Positions 15,659 through 22,813 of a stretch of 32,735 bases of DNA are shown one piece after another (position 1 is the stretch's first letter; each line of letters starts with the position of its first letter). Where the stretch lies: positions 1 to 32,735 of the forward strand of contig RECE01000327.1 of NCBI GenBank assembly GCA_007694165.1, written 5' to 3'. The notes under the pieces were generated by a model. The model was not told where the DNA came from. It saw nothing but the letters and a program-made list of their open reading frames with translations, and ran no database searches. Position numbers and translations under genes: made by a program. This stretch comes from Bacteroidota bacterium. Its GTDB lineage: Bacteria > Bacteroidota > Bacteroidia > Bacteroidales > UBA7960.

Positions 15659-18166
15659 TTACCTGAACTCTCCATTCTTTACGCTCCAGTCATTTCCGAA
15701 AAATCCGGAAACCCTTATGCCATCCACTCCGTCTTTTATCCAGTCTACCTCAAAAATAAGCAAATCGGGAAAGCCTGTTATGCCGGAGAAATAATCATTG
15801 GGGAAGGTGGCTTTCATCCCTTCCGGCCCGGTGCCTGCCACCACTCCAACACTGGCAGTCTGGCTGTCAATACGGGGCTGAATGAAATAGGTGCCCAGAC
15901 TTTTGCTCTCCATCCATGTATTGCCAAAACTGATCCCTTCACTGGTTACCTGCACCGGAGAGTTTTGCAGCAACGAACTCCATGCGTGGTTGTTGTCTGC
16001 ATTGCCATAAACGATTACATTTCGTTCGCGGTATCTTTGAGGGGAGAACAATGTATCGGGAATTACATCCACAGAGCCATTTCCCCTGTACAAAAAGGTT
16101 TCTGCATCGTATCGGGCTTTGTTTTCATACCATTGGTTTTCTTCCTCACTTCCACCCGTAGCATACACGAACAGCATATTGTTGGTGAAAGCCAGTTTGA
16201 AGCCCCCGTACCTTTCGGGGTGTTTTTCCATCAAATGTACCATTCCTGTGGTATTCCATCTCTGGTTGTGACGGCGAAGATGGATATCACGCAAGGATTG
16301 TACAGGAAAAGTCTGGCCGTCGATATGGATGTGGGTCAATGATTCGGGTTGCAACAGGCTTACCATAATGGTGAGATGGGCAATGTTGTTGGTCTCTGCA
16401 AAAATGGTGTCATTGGTGTATTTTGCCTGGATGGTAGAGTGCTGATAGGACGAAAGTTGCTGATTGATGCTGATCCAGTAATTGGTGGCAGACACTCCCG
16501 GAGAGGCGGTTGTAAATTCAATATCTTTTACCTGGCTGACAGGGGGGATGGTGTTTTGCCTCAAAAAGTCAAAAAGGGGAGGCCAGTCCATGCTGTGATC
16601 TCCATACCAGTGGGTACCGCCGGGATATTCATAGTAGGAGAAGTTGGGGTGAATTTCACCCAGCTTGCCACGCATAAGTCTTGCCTGGGTAACAGGTACT
16701 ACCTCGTCAGCATCACCATGTAAAACATACACGCCCGATTGTTTGTAGTTGGAAACCAGGTCCAGCGTACGGCCAGGAAGGGCACCGCGGTAAATCATTT
16801 CAAAGTGAGGGTTGGCTTGTATAAGGCTGTCAGTACCGGTGCGGCGGTACCCGATAATGTCAGGGTATCCGGCTGCAGGGGCAATGGCAGCAAATTTATC
16901 AGGATAGGTAGCACCCAGAAACCAGCTGCCATGTCCGCCCATTGAGTGGCCTGTAAGATAGGTCTGAGCCGTATCGGTTGGGAAGAGCTTGCGGGCTTCA
17001 TGCAGTACCTCCAGGGCGTCCAGACGGCCCCATTCCTCCCAGTTAAATCCAAAAGGACGACGGTTGGTGGGGGCAATGATATGGCCCCAGTCTTTTTGCT
17101 GGTAGGCCCGGGCCTGATTGGTGGCCTCCACCGAGGCACCATGAACTGAAAGCACAAAAGCCTGATTGGGAGCATTGCTGGTGGAGGGGACAACACTGTA
17201 ATACTGGACACTGCCATCGATATTGCTTACAAATGTCCTTTCGTGGTGCTTGCCGGCATCCATTACATTGAGGCGAATCTGTATGCGATCAACTTCCTGC
17301 CCCCGGTCATCCTCCAGGAATACAGTGGCAGAAATACTGCCCGCACGCGGATCGCGCGAGGGGTAAGGAATTCTGAATTTCATCTTCCTGACAGCCATAG
17401 GCATGAGGGCTTCTGTGCGGTAAGAGATGCTTTCTCCTGATTCCAGTACACATCTGATTGTCAGCCCTTCGTGGTATTCTTCTGAGGCATTCACCACCCT
17501 TACGGCTCCCCATTTATCGTCTCTTTCGCCTCTGATCAGCGAAGGGAGTGTCATGTCGCGGGGCGAAAATTGTAAGGCTTTTTCGGGAATCACTATTTTT
17601 GAACTCACCCTTCCAAATCTTCCGTAAGTGTAAACAAACTGGTTGAGTCCCTGCTTTAAATGAAAGGGAATCAGGGTGTGTGCATAATCATAGTGATCGC
17701 CTTCCTGTGGCATCCCGTTGATAAATACCCGCGTATGGCCCGTTGCATCGAGCAAAGCAATGGTTTCCTCCGGAGATTCAAATTCAGTGTATACGTAGGC
17801 ACGGTTGAGATTGCCCCTGAAAAACCCCGTAGTGTCAACTTCTATGGCTTCCCAGACAAAAGTTTCGGGATTTATGCTATAGGTATCCTCAAGCGTTTTT
17901 CCTGCTTGCGGGCGCCCGAACCTATCGGTTGCCATCTGCCAGAACAAAATGTCCTGCATGCCTGTAAGCATGCCCGGACGCATGGCATTTCGCAGGGCAA
18001 GTCCTTCGGTAAAATCATGGACAATGGTTCCTTCACTGGTAGTTTCGGTTCTTTCTCTTCCGAAAATTTCTACAATATTTCCTGTTTGTTGGGCTTGCAA
18101 TTCCGCATTCAGCAAAACGGCAGCAAGGATCATCAGGCCGGTAATCAGAGGTTTTCTTATACTCAT
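15659..18166 (-). CDS. Large secreted alpha/beta-hydrolase (prolyl-oligopeptidase/esterase-like)
   Basis: This is an 835-residue exported hydrolase. The signal peptide is about residues 1-26 (cleavage after LQA). An N-terminal region to about 300 contains beta-rich segments, including YTEFESPEETIALLDATGHTRVFINGMPQEGD-like strands reminiscent of sugar-binding domains. The hydrolase core is at about 310-540. The catalytic triad is readable: Ser408 in GHSMGG, Asp487 in HGDADEVVP, and His519 in GGTHW. About 290 C-terminal residues match no domain I recognise. The activity could be an esterase or a peptidase of the S9 type; the sequence does not decide. Its start is 142 bp from the divergent GH20 start, and it heads the leftward hydrolase-CBM9-GHL10 unit. 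Confidence 0.82.
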   Translation of the reverse strand: MSIRKPLITGLMILAAVLLNAELQAQQTGNIVEIFGRERTETTSEGTIVHDFTEGLALRNAMRPGMLTGMQDILFWQMATDRFGRPQAGKTLEDTYSINPETFVWEAIEVDTTGFFRGNLNRAYVYTEFESPEETIALLDATGHTRVFINGMPQEGDHYDYAHTLIPFHLKQGLNQFVYTYGRFGRVSSKIVIPEKALQFSPRDMTLPSLIRGERDDKWGAVRVVNASEEYHEGLTIRCVLESGESISYRTEALMPMAVRKMKFRIPYPSRDPRAGSISATVFLEDDRGQEVDRIQIRLNVMDAGKHHERTFVSNIDGSVQYYSVVPSTSNAPNQAFVLSVHGASVEATNQARAYQQKDWGHIIAPTNRRPFGFNWEEWGRLDALEVLHEARKLFPTDTAQTYLTGHSMGGHGSWFLGATYPDKFAAIAPAAGYPDIIGYRRTGTDSLIQANPHFEMIYRGALPGRTLDLVSNYKQSGVYVLHGDADEVVPVTQARLMRGKLGEIHPNFSYYEYPGGTHWYGDHSMDWPPLFDFLRQNTIPPVSQVKDIEFTTASPGVSATNYWISINQQLSSYQHSTIQAKYTNDTIFAETNNIAHLTIMVSLLQPESLTHIHIDGQTFPVQSLRDIHLRRHNQRWNTTGMVHLMEKHPERYGGFKLAFTNNMLFVYATGGSEEENQWYENKARYDAETFLYRGNGSVDVIPDTLFSPQRYRERNVIVYGNADNNHAWSSLLQNSPVQVTSEGISFGNTWMESKSLGTYFIQPRIDSQTASVGVVAGTGPEGMKATFPNDYFSGITGFPDLLIFEVDWIKDGVDGIRVSGFFGNDWSVKNGEFR

Positions 18167-18226
18167 GGTGAAATTTTTTTGAGCAATTTGATATTCAGGT
18201 TAAAAATTATTCCTAATATTGCGGGG

Positions 18227-18238
18227 TAAATCGATTTA
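18227..18238. promoter_or_regulatory. Perfect 12-bp palindrome TAAATCGATTTA (possible operator)
   Basis: TAAATCGATTTA is fully self-complementary with a central CG, as in many LacI- or GntR-type operators. It lies just downstream of the leftward -7 box, near the expected start of the leftward transcript, and about 31 bp upstream of the rightward box. A one-mismatch copy lies in the susC promoter region. The binding protein is unknown and not encoded in the window. Confidence 0.35.
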
Positions 18239-18242
18239 GGTG

Positions 18243-18250
18243 CAAATATA
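18243..18250 (-). promoter_or_regulatory. Putative -7 box for the leftward hydrolase unit
   Basis: On the minus strand the bases read TATATTTG, a full match to TAnnTTTG. It would give a leader of about 70 nt. No -33 TTTG lies at the standard distance. Confidence 0.45.
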
Positions 18251-18269
18251 ATAAACAATTTGAATTCCC

Positions 18270-18277
18270 TATATTTG
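18270..18277 (+). promoter_or_regulatory. Putative -7 box for the rightward glycosidase operon
   Basis: TATATTTG matches TAnnTTTG and is the exact inverted copy of the leftward box at 18243-18250. It predicts transcription starting near 18283, downstream of the ATG at 18260. This supports the ATG at 18308 as the real GH20 start. Confidence 0.45.
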
Positions 18278-18307
18278 GTAAAAAATATTTACCCAACAAA
18301 TCTTGTT

Positions 18308-20914
18308 ATGACAAAACGATTTCAACCCCTTGCCGTATTTTTTGTATTGATTATGCTGACATTGCATTCATGCAGTTCGCAAAAATGGCCGGGCTCCGGC
18401 GATATTTCCATAACCTGGGAAGTGCTGAGCAATACCTACAGCGAGCAGGCTAAGGTAAAAGCTGAATTTGTAATAGAAAACAACAGTCAAATCCCACTGG
18501 ATGATCAAAACTGGGAATTGTATTTTAACAAGTCACCAAGATTTCTGCTCAGTGTAGATGAAGCCTCCCGTGCCCGGGTTGAGCAAATCAGTGGTGACTG
18601 GTACCGGATTTATCCCGTTGAAGGATTTTCCCTGGCACCCGGTGAGCGGGTCAGTATCGTATATGAAAACCGTTATTGGTGGATAAAAGAGACCGACGCT
18701 CCCAAGGGACTCTATTTTGTTTTCACAGATGAGCAACAGGAGGAAACCATTGTGCAGGTGGATAATTTCCGCATAATGCCTTTTGAGAGAGAAGAGCAAC
18801 TCACCCGCCATCAGAGAGACAGAGAGCCGGTTCCTTCTCCTGAGATTCTCTTTGCCCAAAACCAATCCCTGGCAAAACTGCCAGCGGAGGAACTTATCCC
18901 GGTGGTGCCTTCACCTTATTTCTATAGCCGGCAGGATAGCATTATACCCTTTAACAGCGATTATGTAATTGTATATGAAGAAGAACTGGCATTTGAAGCT
19001 CATTATCTGCAGAAGCAACTGAAGGATCTGTTCCAACTGAATGTTGATCTTCACAAGGGAAGTTCCGGCAAAGAAAAGACTGTAGTGCTCTCCCTTGCCG
19101 ACATCGTGGTCAATGATAAAACCACCGAAGTTTATACCCTTGAAATCAACTCCGATAACTCTATCGCGATTACCGGTGCTGATGCTGCGGGTCTTTTTTA
19201 TGGAGTGCAGAGTTTCCTGGCATTGTTTGATCCACAGTTTGCTTTGCATTCTGCAGAAGAGGTAATTTTACCGGTGGTGCGCATAGAAGATGCGCCCCGC
19301 TTCGGTTACAGGGGAGTACATGTGGATGTTTCGCGCAACTTTCACTCGGTAGCATCGTTGAAAAAAACCATGGATATCCTGGCGTTTTACAAAATCAACA
19401 CACTTCATTTGCATCTTACCGACGATGAGGGCTGGCGCCTGGAAATACCGGGCTTGCCGGAACTTACCCAAGTAGGCGGACAGCGTGGACATACTTCCAA
19501 AGAGGCACCTGCCTTGCATCCTTCCTATGGCTCAGGGCCCGTTGCTTATGCAGAAGGCAGTCATGGCAGCGGATTTTATACAAAGGAGCAATTCATCGAA
19601 TTGTTGCAGTATGCCCGCCAGCGCCATATTCGTGTGATCCCGGAAATCAATATGCCTGGCCATGCCAGGGCCGCCATCAAAGCCATGGAAGCGCGATACC
19701 TGTATTATATGGATAGGGGAGATAAATCTTCAGCAGAAGAATTCCGGCTGATTGATCCTGAAGAAACTTCCGAATACCTTTCGGCACAGCTGTTTACCGA
19801 CAATGTAGTCAATGTGGCAAGAGAATCCACTTACCGGTTTTTCGAAACCGTGCTGGATGAAGTAATAGATATGTACCGTGCTGCAGATGCACCCCTGGAA
19901 ATCATTCACGTGGGGGGAGATGAAGTTCCAAGGGGAGCCTGGTCAGCATCACCAATGATTGAGGAGCTGATGGCGCAATTGGATCATATTGATAACCCTC
20001 AGAATATGCATGCATATTTTACGGAAAGAACGCTGGAGATCATCACAGCCCGTGGTTTAAAAATGGCTGGCTGGGAAGAAGTGGCACTCAAGGACGATGC
20101 CGAAGGAAATCATGTTCCCAACGTTAGTTTTGCCGATGGCAATGTCATTCCATACGTATGGAATAATTTGTGGGGAGCTCAGGATCTTGCCTACAGGCTT
20201 GCCAACAGAGGGTTTCCGGTAGTGCTTTGTCATGTTACTGCCTTTTATTTTGACCTGGCTTACAACAAAGACCCCAAAGAACCCGGTTTGTATTGGGCAG
20301 GATTTGTCAATACCCGTAATGCATGGTTTTACAGCCCCTATAACGTGTTCCAGACCACCATCAAAGACAATATGGGTAACTCAGTAGATCCTGAAACGGA
20401 ATACAGGAACATGGAAAGACTCCTTCCTTCGTCCCGGAAAAACATCATGGGGGTGCAGGCGCAATTGTGGAGCGAAACCATCATCGGCCCCGAAAGACTT
20501 GCATATTATCTTTTGCCCAAACTGGCAGGTTTTGCCGAATCCGCATGGGCGGCACCACGCAGCTGGGAAACTGCAGATGGCTCCATCCGGAACATGGATG
20601 AGGTGGAGCAGCAATGGAACCAGTTTGCCAATACCCTGGGCCAGCGAGAACTGCCAAGGCTTGCAAAACTGTTTGGTGGGTTTAACTACAGGGTACCCCC
20701 TCCGGGAGCCATCATAGAAAACGGAATGCTGCTGGCCAATGTTGAATTTCCGGGTCTAACAGTCCGCTATACACTTGATGGGACTGAGCCCAATGAAAAT
20801 TCACCTCTGTTTACTGATCCTGTAAATGTGAGCAGCGATAAAGTAAAACTAAAGGCTTTTGATGCAGCAGGAAAATCCAGCAGGAGCGTAGCTGTTTTTC
20901 CCAACAGAAACTGA
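18308..20914 (+). CDS. GH20 beta-N-acetylhexosaminidase, chitobiase-like, lipoprotein
   Basis: This exo-hydrolase removes terminal beta-linked GlcNAc or GalNAc by substrate-assisted catalysis. From the ATG at 18308 it has 868 residues; I prefer this to 18260 because it begins directly with a lipoprotein signal (MTKRFQPLAVF to LHSC, Cys 22). Domains in order are a chitobiase-type N-terminal beta-sandwich (about 30-155), GH20b (about 195-325), the GH20 barrel (about 330-690, starting FGYRGVHVDVSRNFH), and a C-terminal Ig-like chitobiase domain (YTLDGTEP). The catalytic pair is Asp538-Glu539 in HVGGDEVP. Length and order resemble Serratia chitobiase, so chitooligosaccharides are an alternative substrate. 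No acid-rich residues follow the lipid Cys, suggesting a periplasmic location. First gene of the operon. Confidence 0.93.
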   Translation: MTKRFQPLAVFFVLIMLTLHSCSSQKWPGSGDISITWEVLSNTYSEQAKVKAEFVIENNSQIPLDDQNWELYFNKSPRFLLSVDEASRARVEQISGDWYRIYPVEGFSLAPGERVSIVYENRYWWIKETDAPKGLYFVFTDEQQEETIVQVDNFRIMPFEREEQLTRHQRDREPVPSPEILFAQNQSLAKLPAEELIPVVPSPYFYSRQDSIIPFNSDYVIVYEEELAFEAHYLQKQLKDLFQLNVDLHKGSSGKEKTVVLSLADIVVNDKTTEVYTLEINSDNSIAITGADAAGLFYGVQSFLALFDPQFALHSAEEVILPVVRIEDAPRFGYRGVHVDVSRNFHSVASLKKTMDILAFYKINTLHLHLTDDEGWRLEIPGLPELTQVGGQRGHTSKEAPALHPSYGSGPVAYAEGSHGSGFYTKEQFIELLQYARQRHIRVIPEINMPGHARAAIKAMEARYLYYMDRGDKSSAEEFRLIDPEETSEYLSAQLFTDNVVNVARESTYRFFETVLDEVIDMYRAADAPLEIIHVGGDEVPRGAWSASPMIEELMAQLDHIDNPQNMHAYFTERTLEIITARGLKMAGWEEVALKDDAEGNHVPNVSFADGNVIPYVWNNLWGAQDLAYRLANRGFPVVLCHVTAFYFDLAYNKDPKEPGLYWAGFVNTRNAWFYSPYNVFQTTIKDNMGNSVDPETEYRNMERLLPSSRKNIMGVQAQLWSETIIGPERLAYYLLPKLAGFAESAWAAPRSWETADGSIRNMDEVEQQWNQFANTLGQRELPRLAKLFGGFNYRVPPPGAIIENGMLLANVEFPGLTVRYTLDGTEPNENSPLFTDPVNVSSDKVKLKAFDAAGKSSRSVAVFPNRN

Positions 20915-20974
20915 TTTGTTTCAGATAACAAATGATCCCTTAATGAGTCAAAACATATTTATCCTGATTGAAAA

Positions 20975-22813
20975 ATGAAGCAAATTGTTAAAAAATCCAC
21001 CTTACTACTTGTTGTCACTTGCATGATTGTAAGTATGTGGATGGTTACCGGTAACCTTTCTGCCCAAACCCAACCCCTTGACGACAGCTGGGAAACCCTT
21101 CGCAGTCGTCCTTACCCCCAATGGTTTAAGGATGCCAAGCTGGGGATATTTATCCACTGGGGCGTATACTCGGTCCCTTCCTACGGAGGACCTGAATCCT
21201 ATGCCGAATGGTATTTGCGTGGCTTGCAGGCCGGTGCACAGCAGCGCATCGATTTTATGAAGGATTACTGGGGAGAAGATTTTGAGTACGAAGATTTCGC
21301 CCCTTTGTGGAAAGCGGAACTGTTTGATGCGCAGGAGTGGGCTGAAATTTTTGAAAAGGCCGGCGCCAAATATATCATCCTGGTATCCAAACACCATGAT
21401 GGTTTTGCCCTGTGGCCCAGCGAATATGCTCCGGGCTGGAACAGCGTGGATGTGGGGCCTCAACGAAATATTGTGGCTGAACTGGAGCAAGCTGTAAGGG
21501 AAAGGGATATCCGCTTCGGATTGTATTATTCGCTGCCCGAATGGAACCATCCCCTGCACCAGTGGTATACCGACCCCCATGATCAGGTTCATGAGTACGT
21601 GGAGCAGCATATGATTCCCCAGTTCAAAGAGCTGATAGGTACCTACAAGCCCGACCTGTTGTTTACCGATGGCGAATGGTTCAATGATGCCGAAGACTGG
21701 CATGCACGGCAACTCATAGCCTGGTATTTCGACCTGGTGGGCGATGATGCCATCGTTAATGATCGATGGGGGCATGGAAGCAATATCGGCTACATTACGC
21801 CCGAATACTCCAGTGGGGCAGTGGACACCGACCGCCCCTGGGCAGAGGTTCGTGGCATTGGCCGTTCTTTCGGACTGAACCGCAACGAAAAACTGGATGC
21901 CTATAAAACTCCCGCCGAACTTATTCGCCTGTTTGTAAGAACTGTTGCCTATGGCGGTGGACTCACCATCAATGTAGGCCCCTATGCCGATGGGAAAATC
22001 CCCCTGATTCAACAGGAGCGCATTGAGCAACTGGGGCAATGGATTCACACCAATGAAGAAGCCATCTATGCCTCCCGGCCCTGGAAAAGAGCAGGGGAGG
22101 AGCGTGAAGTAGAACTGGAACGTATAGACCCTGAAATCAATTTCAACTGGGTGCGCAACTCACCGGGCTATCCCATTGCAGAAGATCATTTTACTGCTGA
22201 ATGGTCAGGTTACATAAGACCCGACAGAAATGAGGAGTATGTTTTCTCAGCTTTGGTGGATGATGGCATGCGTCTTTATATTGACAATACACTGGTGCTG
22301 GATTTGTGGGAGCCTTCTGCTGAGGGTACCGATTCGGAAGCCATGCGCGAAGATGGAGAAACTGCCATGCAGGGTCGCATCAGCCTGGAAAAAGGGAAAA
22401 TGTATCCCATTCGTATTGAATACTACGAAACACTTCAGAATGCAAGAATTCACCTGTATTGGGAAAGTGCATCGCTGGAAAAACAAATTGTTCCGCAGCA
22501 ACACTTGTTTACTGATGCATCACTTGCTGAGGGTAACGGGTTGAAAGGCCTGTACCGCTCCTTGCGCCAGTACATGGCCTATACCCACAATCATGGCAAC
22601 CTTTATGCCATCAGCTTTGAATGGCCTGAGAATGAATTTATACTCCCCATTGCTGAACCTGCTCCCGGAACCCAGGTCAGCATGCTGGGGCGCGAAGGTG
22701 CATTGCCATGGAAGTATGAAAACGGCAATCTTATTATAGATACAACTCCTGTAAAATATACCCAAATGCCCAGCCATTATGCCTGGACCTTTAAAATTGA
22801 AAACTATGAGTAA
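20975..22813 (+). CDS. GH29 alpha-L-fucosidase with an inserted PA14 domain
   Basis: This exported alpha-L-fucosidase removes fucose with retention, such as core or antennary fucose on N-glycans. It has 612 residues. The signal peptide is about 1-30 (cleavage after LSA). The GH29 barrel runs from about 40 to 370, with KLGIFIHWGVYSVPSY (55-70), the His pair in SKHHDGF (138-144), the nucleophile Asp232 in LLFTDGEW, and GGGLTINVGPYADGKI near 327-341. A PA14 domain at about 388-510 (FTAEWSGYIRP, SALVDDGMRLYIDNTLVLDLW) is followed by a small beta-rich end that reads like the usual GH29 C-terminal part. It is the only enzyme of the operon without a lipobox. It begins 60 nt after GH20 and its end overlaps the next gene by 8 nt. 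Confidence 0.93.
   Translation: MKQIVKKSTLLLVVTCMIVSMWMVTGNLSAQTQPLDDSWETLRSRPYPQWFKDAKLGIFIHWGVYSVPSYGGPESYAEWYLRGLQAGAQQRIDFMKDYWGEDFEYEDFAPLWKAELFDAQEWAEIFEKAGAKYIILVSKHHDGFALWPSEYAPGWNSVDVGPQRNIVAELEQAVRERDIRFGLYYSLPEWNHPLHQWYTDPHDQVHEYVEQHMIPQFKELIGTYKPDLLFTDGEWFNDAEDWHARQLIAWYFDLVGDDAIVNDRWGHGSNIGYITPEYSSGAVDTDRPWAEVRGIGRSFGLNRNEKLDAYKTPAELIRLFVRTVAYGGGLTINVGPYADGKIPLIQQERIEQLGQWIHTNEEAIYASRPWKRAGEEREVELERIDPEINFNWVRNSPGYPIAEDHFTAEWSGYIRPDRNEEYVFSALVDDGMRLYIDNTLVLDLWEPSAEGTDSEAMREDGETAMQGRISLEKGKMYPIRIEYYETLQNARIHLYWESASLEKQIVPQQHLFTDASLAEGNGLKGLYRSLRQYMAYTHNHGNLYAISFEWPENEFILPIAEPAPGTQVSMLGREGALPWKYENGNLIIDTTPVKYTQMPSHYAWTFKIENYE

Larger units (their letters stand above)
18167..18307. 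promoter_or_regulatory. Divergent promoter region between the hydrolase and glycosidase operons
   Basis: This 141-bp AT-rich region separates the leftward hydrolase unit from the rightward glycosidase operon. It holds a leftward -7 candidate (18243-18250), a rightward -7 candidate (18270-18277), and a 12-bp perfect palindrome (18227-18238). This is the likely control point for both halves of the locus. Confidence 0.6.

Noticed and set aside
18260-18307. Upstream in-frame ATG extending the first GH20 by 16 residues
   Set aside because: The extension precedes a normal lipoprotein signal peptide and overlaps the candidate -7 box at 18270-18277, so it would lie outside the transcript.
21005-22048. 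Open - strand frame of 347 codons antisense to the GH29 gene
   Set aside because: The sense strand encodes a complete GH29 enzyme with catalytic motifs. The antisense product is featureless and is best explained as a shadow of the sense codons.
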